Source of the DNA: Phymorhynchus buccinoides
Taxonomy: Eukaryota > Mollusca > Gastropoda > Neogastropoda > Raphitomidae
Direction: 5' to 3'
Length of the DNA stretch: 64,000 nucleotides
NCBI GenBank assembly: GCA_017654935.2
Contig: CM065682.1
Coordinates: 41,097,466 to 41,161,465, forward strand
Shown here: positions 47,010-61,212 of the stretch, piece by piece
Numbering within the stretch: position 1 is the first letter of the stretch
How the letters are laid out: every line of letters begins with the position of its first letter
The notes under the pieces: generated by a model
Seen by the model: only the letters and a program-made list of their open reading frames with translations
Databases searched by the model: none
What the model was told of the DNA's origin: nothing
Program-made: the position numbers and the translations under genes

Positions 47010-50000
47010 TTGATGTTCAAAGTTTTGGTTTCCGATTCTCAATGTTCGGCAATTATTTTGAACTTAAAAGTCAGAAACTTGGGTGAAGCATTATGAAAAT
47101 ACAATCGTGTATGCGTTTCACGGCAAACTTCTTGCTCTTATGATCTTTCTCTTTTACTTGTACTTCGTTTTTTTAAAATTACCTGCCTTCATTATTTTGA
47201 AGAATCTGTTGATTACTAGTTAAACATCGAGTTGAATAGCTTTCCCTTTGGTACTCCAGAATTACGTCTTTAGGGAAGTAAAGAATTAGCCATGTCAGCT
47301 GAAATCTTACCAACACCTGTGCCTGTTTGAGCTAATTGTTATTTGTACCCCATTTAAATACGCTATCCATTTATATACCTCTCTGTCACAACTTGTCTTC
47401 GTATAGGATGGTACGGGAGGATAATGATATAACCCACTCATTTTTTTAAACCGATAATAGCTCATGTTTTTGGGATTTTCTGGCCAAATTCGACAGTGAC
47501 AAACTAATACCACCTAATCGGTAGATGTTCTTTGATTTTTGATGCGTTGAAACGCATACCCATGTTTCTGTTTACGATCTGCCGAAGATCATAATTAATG
47601 TGTGAAGTGGTTCTGGAAGATATTGTTTCCCCAGTAAATAGTCATCTGCGAACAGCTGCACTGTAGATTTGACTTTATCAGGCTTGGCAGGTCATGTGGG
47701 TGGCAAAGGAAGAGCAAGGGGCCTGGGACTGTGCCTTGTCACAGTATTTATGCAATTCTAAATTGACGTTTGCTGAACATGTATCAGTATTCGTTCTTTT
47801 AAAAATAATTATTCTGAATCGAAGTATGCTGGGCAAGGTGTCCGGGGAAGGGGGGGGGGGGGGGGTCAAGGGTAGTCAGAAAGTCATAGAGGGGTGTGGG
47901 TGAGCCGAAGCTAATGTAACGAAAGGAAGGAAGCAAGCCAGCAAAAAAAATAAATGAGGCAGAGAAAAGATCTACCCTGTACACTTGAACAAAAGTGTCT
48001 CGCGCTGTCTTGAACATTCCGTATGCTGCCCAGTCACATCACTGGGCAAGCAGGGCGATTTTGTACTAAGTTGTGAAAACTAAGATTCTGTCTTCCTCCG
48101 GCCCAGAGTCGGTGAAGCAACAATTGTTTGCCACTTTCCAGCTTAATATGTCAGTCCTTTGATTTCCAGTTCTTCCAGGCTGTGCGGTTGAACTGGAATC
48201 AAGCGTTTCGATTTTGCAACCGCACGTCCTCGTTGTAGGAGGCGGGCAACGGCTAACGCGGGTAGGGCCCTCCTGTAGGGATACCGGGGATCTTTCAGTA
48301 GAACTAGTTCCCCGTCTTAATTGAAGTTCTATGCTAATAATTTCCCCTACTCTATCACTCTCTTTGACTCTGGAGGAGGAAGGGAGAAGAGAGAGAATCG
48401 AATGGAATTTGAATTAATTTTAATTTTTGTGGGTAATAGAATAAACAAATAGTAGGCTACAAGCGTTTTAACATCCAGCCCTCTTAAAGCATAAAAAAGC
48501 ACAAGCAAAGCGAAATAACAAGCATGCAAAACACAGTCATACATAGTAACATAATAAGCTTGAACCTAGTGTTATATGCAGGACGCATGTTGAAGCAGAC
48601 GAACATTTAACAAAAATAGAGATGACGCAGTTAACAAACATGAGATTAGTGAAAGATATGCAAACAAACATTCCAGAGAGAGAGACGGACACAGACAGAG
48701 AGAGACAGAGAGAACAGACAGATACAGACAATGACAAAGAACCAATAGACTAATGTAAAGTACTAAAATGCACCAATATCGTCCTACCATTACTACCAAT
48801 CCTAATATTCCACCATTACTACCAATCCTATTTAATAGGCTATTGGACATGAAGTGAGAGTGGTGTGGGGGTTGGGGGAAAGAACGGGGGGGGGGGGGGA
48901 GACAGATAGTGGTGGACCAGAGACTGTCCTTTCAAACAATGCATTGTATGAACCTTAATTAAGTTTTACCACGTTTCGCTTTCCAAGCAAAACTAATGGT
49001 AAACAAGTAGCATTATTATGCCCACCTTCTTCCCTTTCACACAGCCAAACACCATTCAATCTAATCTCACTGAGGCTGGATGCACGAATGTAGCAAACAT
49101 GTTTTTCAGAAGGAAAAAAAGGATAATGCTGGTAAGAGAAGATGTTTGCTTGGTGAGTGCTTCTGTTGTTGGGAGGCTCTTCCTGATGTACATGTACCTT
49201 GAAACGGAGTGGCATGGAATATGTGCCACGTAATGAATATAAACGATTGATGTCAGACATGCCAGTAATTCCATTTTTTTTCTTCATACTACATCAGGTC
49301 AAGCATATCAAGACTGACAATGTCTTCCTTGCAGGTATCATCACACGTTGAGCTGTGAATTGCTTTAAGATTGGGCGTTTTGTACAATGTGTTATTGCAT
49401 CCATTCATGGCAGTGTAATATAGACACGCCCATCCATTCTTCTTTATAGTTAGATGGGTAGGCTTCTTAAAATGTTCACAGGGGTTTAATTAAAGATTTT
49501 CCCTTTGTACACATGTTTACATTGTGACGGAGCAAGGAACGCGTGGGAAACACCATCTACACGATGGAGGGTAGATGCAGTGGTCATTTAAAGATCGGCA
49601 TATTTCAGACCTCATTACTTTTGACGCTTATATATTTTCCTACTGGTAGTCCCAAAATGTTCATCCTCTACGACGTCATTGCACGCGCACCTACTGGGTG
49701 TTCTTTATTCTCTGTAGTCCCCCAAATTTTGACCCCATGATTTTCAGACATTGCATATTCTTTCAAAGAAAATGTGTTATCTAACGCGAATGTTAGCCAT
49801 TGAGAAAAGTTAGTATTTATTTTCAATAAAGTAAAACGCAAAATCTGGTTTACTGGTTTTTTTGTGAAAATTTGTAGCCTATCTATCTATATGCAGATAC
49901 GGGAGCAAATATTTTATAAGCACCGTCTGCGCCGACATGCTAAAAAATGTGGAACTGAAGTCTTGGCCTAAGTATTCCCGTGTTGCTTTCGATTTTAAAA

Positions 50001-50635
50001 TAATCTTTTCAGCAGGTGTGTAGACCTATATTTGTCTAGTTTTAGCATTTTTGCTAGTGATTCCTTATCAAAATGCGTAACTCCCTTACAACTGGCTGGT
50101 TCAGAAAGTTGCCGATTTAGAACAGAATTGAATAAATTTAGTCTAGATCTAGCATTATCTGTTTGCTTCAGTCGACAGTCGTCATTTAAACTTTGCTTAT
50201 ATTTTTGTTAATGTTTGTTTTTAATGTCGATATGTGTATTTTTTATTATCAATACCGTAGAGCATCAAGGCGCAGTCGTGACCCAGAGAGACTGAAAAAG
50301 CATTGTTCCCTAAATAAATGTATGGTGGCTGCTTTGTGTCAAGACTGATAATTTTTTAATTTTTTGTTACTGCATTTGTACAGTTTTCTTCAATTCTATT
50401 AACCATGGTTGATTTATTTGCCAGGTTAAGTCGAGCAAAACCGTGTGAAGGGATTAAATTATTTTTCTTTGCACACATGTTCTTTATTATGCTATTGAGT
50501 GGTAATGGAGTGGGAAACACTACAAGTTACATGGAAGATACCGATATACAGTGATTATTGCAGATTGAGGAATTTATTACTTTTCACAATATGTTTTTCC
50601 CCGTAGTATAACCAGAAAATTAGTCTTTTCTCTTT
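47010..50635. other. 3.6 kb with no gene recognised (copy 2 of 20761-24318)
   Basis: Includes the truncated retroposon head at 48261-48375 and G tracts near 47850 and 48885. Differences from copy 1 concentrate around those tracts. Confidence 0.5.
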
Positions 50636-51229
50636 GTCCTTTATTATTATTTTTTTAACATTCTATCTTATAGAGCTGCTTACTTGGTTTTTCTTTTCAT
50701 ATTTTCTTTGGAGTTGTTGATCTTGTTTCAATTTGTTTTCTCCGGAAATTCGAAAATAATGATTTTTTTATGAAAAAAAAGAAACCGTAAACGCAAACAA
50801 CCGAACAGACGCACACATGCCGCTAGAAGATAAAGCCTTCAACTTTAATGTCACTTGATTGCTCAAAGTAAACACGTGCCTTCCAGGCTAGTAAGCATAG
50901 TGGTCAGTCGGACATTTATGGACCTACAGTTTCACAAAATTGATATGATTGGGGGACCACCACAGAAACTTGTTGTCCCAACTCGCCTTTCATCAGTAAC
51001 AATGTTACGATTTATTCTTTAGGTCATCCTGGCCTTTCCACCACCCCAAAATCATTTTAATGCGCTCATCCTTTCTTATTGCCGCTGTGAAGAAGTTTAT
51101 CATTTTAGGGGTGATAATGTGTGGGGAAATGGACGTATCCCTTCTCATTCCCGCCCCCTTCTAGAAAGTATTCTCGCCTGCTTTCCCTGATGTATCCCTT
51201 TATGATCAGCAAATATGCATTAACAAAGT

Positions 51230-51269
<40 letters not shown>

Positions 51270-51270
51270 A

Positions 51271-51333
<63 letters not shown>

Positions 51334-54300
51334 CTCTCGTCTCTCTCTCTCTCTCTCGTCCCATTTTATGTGCTGAACTGTTCAATCACCCCAGTTTGAA
51401 ATAAAGTTGGTTTGCCTCGAGTTGTACTAATGTCCTGACCTTCTACCCTCTTTACCTGCTTCCCCCTTCACTCAGTTGTCGACGGGTCTATAATTTTAAT
51501 CTTAATCCCTCTTCGCTCCGTGTGGTCATCTCTAACCATGGCACTCAATACTGAACAATTGTCACTTTATGCCTGGCATTACTTTGTACACACTTAATAA
51601 TCATGGCAACGATTCATTTATTTATTTATATAACACTCCCCTGTTTGCTTTCATACGTAGTATAGATGGTAATGAGTAGTGGAAGTGGGCGCATCCACTG
51701 CTCATCCCATAACAGCTTGCTCTGATTATTCTTCCGTATGTCTGTCGTTTCTTTCTAGCTTCCTTTCTCTCTTTCTGGTTTTCCTTGTGTGTGTCTTCCT
51801 TACTATTTGTTTTAACACCCCACCCCCCCCTCTATTTCTTGGTATGATTATTGATGTATTTATTAAACATTACCCTTGTGTGCTTTCACACTTAACGGAT
51901 GGTGATGAGCAGTGGAAGTGGGCGCATCCATTGCTCACCCATCTATCCTTCCACTACGTTTAACAAAACGTATTCGCTTAGTTTATCAATTTATTGTATT
52001 AATTTTCCCTGATGGGGCCTTAGTTGTCAGCCGGGCTATAAAGAGCACGACTTAGGTTAACTGATTTCTTTAACACTCCCTTATTTGCTTTCACACGCAA
52101 TATTTTGTAGATGGTAATGCGAACCACAAGTCATTCCGTGATGATAGCTCTTATTCTTCCACTACGTCTGTCATTTCTATATTCGTTTCTCTCTCGTTCT
52201 GTCTTTCTTTTTCTGTATCACTCTTCCTGCCTTCATTGCTGTTTTTATTTTACAAACCGCCACCCTATTACATTTCCCCCCTCTTTCAGATGTATGGATG
52301 GTACTGAGCGATGGAAGTGGGCGACCCACTTCTCAATACCATGTCTTTTTTTTTGTTCCCCGGCGACACACTTGTTTTTAGTTGGCTTTGTTATTCCACT
52401 TTGTTTGATTCTGATGTGTGTGCGTGTGCGTGCGAGAGAGGGTGTGTGTGTGTGTGTTTTCCCCGTCTCTTTACCTTCCAATCTCAGATACCATTGGTTT
52501 CTTCCATTGATTATAATTAGCCGCCTTCATCGTCCATGCATGTCAAATGTTTTTTCACATTACTCTGTTGTGGTTCCCGATTTCATTTTGTTAACACACT
52601 GAGGCGAGAAGGAATGGTGAAACTCGCCTCTGCCGCTCATTGACACGCATTGTTTTTGTGTATATTCCCTTTTAAGCTTTGTTTTACCAATTCCATCGCA
52701 GGTTTCTGTGGGTCGTGTATGTGGATGATATATTCGTTTAGGTCATGTTTTTGGATGCTGTATGCAGTTGGGCCACAATTGTGGATGAGTTATTGATTTG
52801 AGTCGTGTTTTGGGATGCAGATGTATTCGTTTGGGTCATGTTTTTAGACGAATGTGTTTATTTGGGTCATTGTGATAGGTGATTAAATTGGGTAATGTTT
52901 TTCGATGATGTTTGCGTTGGGGCCAAGTTTGTGGATAAAGATGTATTCGTGTGGGGCGTGCTTTTGTCGATGATGGGTGTATTTGGATATTTTTTTTGGA
53001 GGGCGTAGAGGGGGTTGATTTATTATTTGTATCATGTTTTAGGACAAAGATGTATTTGGGTCATGTTTTAGGACAGATATATTCATTTGTTCATGGATAA
53101 TGTATGCATTTTGTCCATACATTTGAATGATGTATTTGTTGGGGCCATGTGTTTAGATTGTGTTCGTTTGGGCCGCGTTTTTGGAAGAAGAGGTATATGT
53201 TTAAGTAATGTTTTTAGATGTATTCGTTTGGGACGTGTTTTTGGATGAAGGTGCATTCATTTGGGTCATGTTTTTTATGTATTCATTTAGGTCATTTTCT
53301 TGCTTTTTGGGGTGGTGGTGAGGTCGTAGTTTTGGATAAAGATGTCTTTGTTGGGACATGTTTCTTTTTAAAATTATTTGGATATTTTTTTCTTTTTGGA
53401 TGACATGCATATGTAAACAAAAATACTTAAAAAGGCCATGTAGGCTAACATACACCCGTTTGTTTTCACTTCTTCCGAAGTTTTGTAATCTGGGATCAAC
53501 AAGTTAAGTGAAAGGGCTGATCTTCTCAGCATGGCCTAACTTTGTGGGCTATAGGATGCAATAATAGAGATACCACGCTATACATTGTTTTATGTTTTTA
53601 TATGTTTTGTTTGCAGGATATGTTGTGCGTTTAAGGCGCAGTACGTTGTAAGGATGCCATGTGTGGTTTGAACCTTCGTGGCGACAGTCCTGAAATGACC
53701 ATAGCTGTTGACGGGACTATAAACACATGAAGACTAAAGTAAACTTTTAGGGTCATGTTTCTTTTTTGGATGATGTATTCTTTTTTGGATGATGTATTTG
53801 GTCATGTGTTTTGAGAATGAATGTGGGTCATGTTTATTTTTCGACAAATGCTTTTTATGACTATGTAAGCATTTGGAGCGCATTTCTTTTTTGGATGAAC
53901 ATGCATTTAGGTTATGTTTAAGTTGATATTTCTTCACTTGGGCAAGGTATAGTTTTGTTCATGTCCTTGAATTGACTTTTTACAAAGTTATAGGCATACA
54001 CTATTTGCGCTTTGCCACGTTTGTCCTTCGCAATTTATTTTTGTATGAACTTTAGCTTGGGGGGAATACCATACATAGGGGGTTGTGCCAAAGTTAATAC
54101 AAGCGCCATCAGTAATGACTCCACTTTGCATTTCATGCCTTGCCCCCCCCCTCCCCACCTCCCCCCAAAAAAAAAAGAGAAGAGTATAATAATATATACC
54201 ATACATTATAGTAAGCCTATAATATATACCACCAGCATCGATGATGATCATAAATGGCAAAATTCATCATCATACATAGACATCATCATCGATACCATAA

Positions 54301-54696
54301 ATGGCAATCTGATTGATTCATCATCAAGAGCGTAAACACTGATATCAAAGCAAAAAACAATAAGCAATGATAAAATATAAAAAGACCTAACGTCCATGAT
54401 AATATACTCATAATAGGCCTACACCAAAGATATTCTAAAAGGGTAAGATGGATTACTTAAGAGCTCGGCGAACCGGGCTGATAGAGTTATCGTTAGTGGA
54501 GCCAGTACACTTTTCACAGTGGAGGCTATCCAAAAACTCAGACTGGAACTTGAACGGAGAATTCAACTGGCCTATCGATGTGTAAAATGTGTACTGTTTC
54601 AAAAGGGACATAGCCAGTGTTTCTGTCCTCACTACTCACATAGGGAAAAGAGACCGGATGCTTATCTTCCCCTATACAGTCTTTGCCTACACTTCA
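50636..54696. repeat. Tandem ~4-5 kb array, unit 1 (copy 2)
   Basis: Counterpart of 24319-28358, including the TC tract at 51231-51358, the GGTCATG field at 52700-53940 and the SINE-like insert at 53623-53730. Confidence 0.8.
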
Positions 54697-57581
54697 GCGA
54701 ATGTTCAACTATCTTGCAGTTTTCGTCAGGCTATTCAGATCTGAAGGAAAAACGTTCTGAACTCGTCCTTTACTGATTCGCGTCACTAGACAACGAGAAT
54801 AGGACTCTGCCCTTAGATTTGTTGTATCATAAATAATAACCAAGACTTTAAGAATTCATTCCAGCTGTGCAGTTTGGGTCTTACCATTATTATCGCTAAT
54901 GTTAGAAAGAGCAATTATGGTGCTCCATCCGTTTTTCAGACAACAGTAGTAGGTCCCCACCTCGTGACTTCCTCAATGGATCCCCTCTCCATCGTTTAGT
55001 ATTATGTTAATGGTTTGTGGTCTGTCTGGTATCTCTTTGCAGGCATTATGACTGTTATACCGCCCCCTTTTTTCGACTTTTACAATATTTTTAATTTTCA
55101 TTTTAACCATACCCATTCCCTTTCCCATACTATTTCCTGGCCCAGATTTCGCCCCCCCCCCTCCACATACACACACGTCAACCAGCTTTTCTTCACCTTC
55201 CCTCTTTTTACTGTCTTAGTCTCGAAGTTTTTATGAAATCATTTTTACCGTTGTATAATACGATCTACACTACCAAAGTGCATAATTATGTATATCCGAT
55301 TTTTTTCCATAATTTACTTTGACAATTTCAAACACACAAAAGTTATGAAGATAGTAAGACCAGCGTGTAGCACTTTATAACTAGTGCAGCATTGTGTAAC
55401 ATTAAGTGTGCATTCAAGTGTACGGTATATCTCTTAGTTCAATGGAACCACCCTCACCTGGAGAGCGCGTCATCACTATTGCAGCCCCACTTCTGTACAA
55501 AACCTCTTACTCTCCAGGCTTTCTTTGTTGTTCTTTTGTCATCCTAATTTCCTATTGTGAGGCACTTTTGTCCTTTATTATTATTTTTTTAGCATTCTCT
55601 ATCTTATAGTGCTACTTACTTGTTTTTCTTTCTCATATTTTCTTTAGAGTGGTTGATCTTGTTTCAATTTTTTTTCTTCGCAAATAATGATTTTTTTAAT
55701 GAAAAAAAGAAACTGCAAACGCAAACAACCGAACAAACACAAAACAGACGCACAAATGCCGCTAGAAGATAAAGCCTTCAACTTTAATATCACTTGATTG
55801 CGCAAAGTAAACACGTGCCTTCCAGGCTAGTAAGCATAGTGGTCAGTCCGGACATGTCTGGACCTACAGTTTCACAAAATTGAAATGATTGGGGGATCAC
55901 CACAGAAACTTGTTGTACCAACTCGCCTTTCATCAGTAACAATGTCACGATTTATTCTTTAGCTCATCCTGGCCTTTCCACCACCCCAAAGAAGTTTATC
56001 AATTTAGGGTTGAGAATGTGGGGGAAATGGACGTATCCCTTCTCATTCCCGCCCCCCTCTAGAAAGTATTCTTGCCTGTTTTCCCTGATGTATCCCTTTG
56101 TGATCAGCAAATATGCATTAACAAAGTCTCTCTCTCTCTCTCCTCTCCCTCTCTCCTCTCTCCTCTCTCTTTTTCTCATTTTATGTGCTAAACTGTTCAA
56201 TCACCCCAGTTTAAAATAAAGCTGGTTTGCCTCAAGTTGTACTAATGTCCTGACCTTCTGTCCTCTGTATCTGCTTCCCCTTAGCTCAGTTGTGGACGGG
56301 GCTACTATCGGCCCTTAGCTCAGTTGTGGACGGGGCTACTAACGCCCCTTAGCTCAGTTGTGGACGGGGCTACTAACGCCCCTTAGCTCAGTTGTGGACG
56401 GGGCTACTAATGCCCCTTAGCTCCGTGTGGTCATCTCTAACCATGGCACTCAATACTGAAATATTCTGTCACTTTATGCCTGGCCTTATTTTGTGCACAC
56501 TTAATAATCGTAGCAACGATTCATGTATTTATTTATATAACACTCCCCTGTTTGCTTTCATACGTAATACAGATGGTAATGAGTTGTGGAAGTGGGCGCA
56601 TCCACTGCTCATTCCATGATAAAAGCTCTAATTATTCTTCCCTATGTCTGTCGTTTCTTTCTATCTTCCTTTCTCTCGTTCTGGTTTTCCTTGTGTGTGT
56701 CTTCCTTACTATTTGTTTTAACACACCACCCCACCCTCTATTTCTTTGTTATGATTACTGATGTATTTATTAAACATTCCCCTTGTTGTTTGCTTTCACA
56801 CTTAACGGATGGTAATGAGCAGTGGAAGTGGGCGCATCCATTGCTCATCCATCTATCCTTCCACTACGTTTAACAAAACTTATTCGCTTAGTTTATCAAT
56901 ATATTATATTACTTTTCTCTGATGGGGCCTTAGCTGTCAGCCGGACTATAAAGAGCACGACTTAGGTTAACATATGTCTTTAACCCTTTCGCCACCAGCC
57001 ATTTTTCAGCCCCCAAATACCATTAAACTTAACTGGGTAGCGAAAAAAAAATATATTCTGCAATATTGTGAATTCCTCTGTGACATATATAACATTAGGC
57101 CTATCCTTACCTCCCAAATGTAAGAAAATAGGGTCATTGGATAACAGGCCCTCATTAACAGGCCTTTTAGTGACATGGGTGTTAAACCATTGTGGTGCTA
57201 AAATGCGACATTGGCGGTGAAAGGGTTAACACTTCCTTATTTTGCTTTCACACGCAATATTTTGTAGATGGTAATGCGAACCACAAGTTATTCCGTGATG
57301 ATAGCTCTTATTCTTCCACTACGTCTGTCATTTCTATATTCGTTTCTCTCTCTCGTTCTGTCTTTCTTTTTCTGTATCATCCTTCCTTCCTGTTTTTATT
57401 TTACAAACCGCCACCCTATTACATTTCCCCCCTCTTTCAGATGTCGTATGGATGGTACTGAGCGGTGGAAGTAGGCGACCCACTCCTCAATACCATGTCT
57501 TTTTTTTTGTTCCCCTGCGACACTTGTTTTTAATTGGCTTTGTTATTCCACTTTGTTTGATTCTGATGTGTGTGTCTGTGC

Positions 57582-57612
<31 letters not shown>

Positions 57613-59412
57613 TGTGTGTGTTCCCTGTCTCTTTACCTTCCAATCTCAGATACCATTGGTTTCCTCCATTGATTATAATTAGCCGCCTTCATCGTCCATG
57701 CATGTCAAATGTTTTTCACATTAGTCTGCTGTGGTTCCCCATTTCATTTTGTTAACACACAGAGGCGAGAAGGAATGGTGAAACTCGCCTCTGCCGCTCA
57801 TTGCCACTCGCTTTTTTGTTTCTTTAAAATACACCCCTCCAGAATTTTGTTAACACTTTAATTGTACCGGTCAGAATAAGTCGTGGTATAGCGCACAACC
57901 ACTTATTCCCACTCCATTTTACTAACACCTCCCCACCGACGCCATTCCTGATTTATTCGTATATTTCCTCCCTACAGCCAAATTAACTAAACTGAGGTTA
58001 TGCTTCGTTTTATTTAGGTTTTGCCTTATTAGAATTTGGCTTTCTGTTGTATATATTCCTTTATAAGCTTTATTTTACCAATTCCATCGCAGGTTTCTTT
58101 TTAAACAAGAAATGGGGGATGACAAATGAATAGACGAATCATTTCTCATTTCCGGAGAACTTCTGCAGCCTTGTTTGTTCTACTTTTTAGCAACTTCAAC
58201 CACTTTGTGTTTTCACCCCCTTCTCATCTTGTATCTAATAATTATGTCCGTCTTCTGTGAATATTCGTTGTCATGTTAACTGCTATGAAACTTCACCCGC
58301 ATGTAGCAGAACATACAGTGGTAGACCCATAGAACCAACATGTATGGTTTGTTTCTTCTAGTTGAAAATCCAAACATCTCTCGAAACATTATTTAGTAAT
58401 TAAATTATTTTAAAAATAAAGAACGACTCTCTACAGATTATGTTGAAGCATGCATCGACATTCAATCTACGAACATAGTAGGCCTATGCCTGAAAGGATT
58501 TGCTTTGGTTCTAGTCCATAACATAAAATAAGGGGTTCATCATCGCAATACTATTCACATGTTCCCTATTAAATAAGATCAACACAATATTCGAAAATTT
58601 AAATTTGAAACAACAAAAGACAGGACCAGTGACTGCGTGAGGGCCAACACTGGGTTGATCATCCAGGGGATGAAACATAAGCTATGAAAGAAATCCCAGT
58701 GTAGTGTTGATCACCGCCACTAGTCAGAACGACTAAAGGTTGGTGCATTTGCAGTGCAAATTGTTTTGATCCGTGTTCTAAAACACGAAAATATAAAAGA
58801 AAAAACAAATGATTGCTAGTCTAGTTTTTCCTCCAATGGCAGAATCCAGCCTAGGACAGCCGTTTCGATTGTTCAGATCTCGTCAAATGAATGCTTGTTA
58901 ATAGACGCATTAAATGAAAATACAATAGCATACAACACATTTTTGAATGATGGATTAATTTAAAACAATGTTGTTGATTTAGAATGCAAATGTATTCGTT
59001 TGTGTCATGTTTTTAGACGAATGCGTGTTAAGATGTTTTCGTGTGGGGCGTGCTTTTTTCGATGATGGGTGTATTTCATATTTTGGGTCTTTTTGAGGGC
59101 GTGGAGGGGGTTGAATCTATTATTTGAATCATGTTTTAGGACCAAGATGTATTTGGGTCATGCTTTAGGACAAAGATATATTCATTTGTTCATGGATAAT
59201 GTATGCATTTGTCCATACATTTGAATGATGTATTTGTTGGGGTCATGTGTTTAGATTGTGTTCGTTTGGGCCACGTTTTTGGAAGAAGAGGTATATGTTT
59301 AAGTAATGTTTTTAGACGTATTCGTTTGGGTCGTGTTTTGGGATGAAGATGAAGGTGCAAAATATAGAAAGACCTAACGTCCATAATAATATACTCATAG
59401 ACATATATTTCG
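54697..59412. repeat. Tandem ~4-5 kb array, unit 2 (copy 2)
   Basis: Counterpart of 28359-33148. The 34 bp minisatellite is at 56280-56421, the TG/CG tract at 57566-57621, and the natural unit boundary at 59343-59412. Confidence 0.8.
56984..57225. mobile_element. TTAA MITE with CCCTTTC termini (copy 2)
   Basis: 242 bp between TTAA at 56980-56983 and 57226-57229. Termini are identical to copy 1, but the interior lacks the poly-C run and has several small deletions. Confidence 0.9.
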
Positions 59413-61116
59413 GCGAATGTTCAACTATCTTGCAGTTTTCGTCAGGCTGTTCAGATCTGAAGGAAAAACGTTCTGAACTCGTCCTTTATTGACTCGCGTC
59501 ACTAGACAACGAGAATAGGACTCTAAGCGACATGCATGCATGAAGGAATACAGACAAAATTCGTTGCAGAGCTTTGCCGTTAGTAGTGATCGAAATCGAT
59601 GTGATGAAAGCTATTAAAATTCCCATGGATATGCTTATTCGCCCATCCCCTCCCTTCCTTCCTTCCGATTTATACGACCACAGTCACTGCTATTATCCAC
59701 TCCTGCCCTACGATTTGTGTTATCATGAATAATAACCAAAAATTCATTCCAGCTGTTCCAGCTTGGGTCTTATCACTATCATCGCTAATGCTAGAAAGAA
59801 CAATTATGGTGCTCCATCTGTTTTTCAAACAGTAGCAGGTCCCCACCTCGTGACTTCCTCAATGGATCCCCTCTCCATCGTGTGGCATTATTTTGTCATT
59901 GTTTGTGGTCTGTCGGTTTTCTCCATTACAAAAAAAGATTTTTTTACACAGGTTTGGAACCATCCTGTCTGGTATCTCTTTTCTGGCATTATGAGCGTTA
60001 TATTTCCCCTTTTTGGGACTTTTACCATATTTGTTATCTTAATCTTAGCCATACCCATTCCCTTCACATTCTATTTCCTGCCACGGTTTTCGCACACACA
60101 CCCCTCTTCCACACACACACACACGTCAACCCACGTTTCTTCACCTTCCCTCTTTTTACTATCTTTGTTTCGAAGTTTTTATGAAATCATTTTTACCGTT
60201 GTACAATGCGATCTCCACTTCCAAACTGCAAATTTATATCCGACTTTTTTCACACCTGTCTGTGACAATTTCACAAGAAAAAGTTCTGAAGATAATACAA
60301 CCAGCGTGTAACTCTTTATAAATTTATGCAGCATTGTGTAACATCGTATTAAGTGTATTTATATTTTAGTACAAATGGAGCCACCCTCACCTGGAGAGCG
60401 CTTCATCACTTGCAGCCTCACTTCTGTGCAAAACCTCTTGCTCTTCTTGCTTTATTGTTTGTTGTTCTTTCGTCATCCTATTTTCCTATTGTGAGGCACT
60501 TATGTCCTTTATTATTATTATTTTTAACATTCTCTATCTTGTAGTGCTGCTTACTTGTTTGTTTTTTCTCTTTTGTTTTATAGAGTGGTTGATCTTGTTT
60601 CAGTTGCTTTTTTTGAAAGTCGACAATGATTTTTTTTATGAAAAAAGAAACTGCAAACAACCGAACAAACCCAAAACAGACGCACAAATGCCGCTAGAAG
60701 ATAAAGCCTTCAACTTTAATAATGTAAGTTGATTGCGCAAAGTAAGCATGTCCCTTCCAGGCTAGTAAGCATAGTAGTCAGTCGTTCTTGTCTGTCAGTC
60801 TGGATATTTGTGGACCTACAGTTTCACAAAATTGAAATGATTGGGGGACCACCCTAAAGAAACGTGTCCCAACTCGCCTTTCATCGGTAACAATGTCACG
60901 ATTTATTCTTTAGCTCATCCTGGCCTTTCCACCACCCCAAAATCATTTTAATGCGCTCATCCTTTCTTATTGCCGCTGTGAAGAAGTTTATCATTTTAGG
61001 GGTGAGAATGTGGGGGGGAAATGGACGTATCCCTTCTCGTTCCCGCCCCCTTCTAGAAAGTATTATCACCTGTTTTCCCCGATGTATCCCTTTGTGATCA
61101 GCAAATATACATTAAC

Positions 61117-61212
<96 letters not shown>
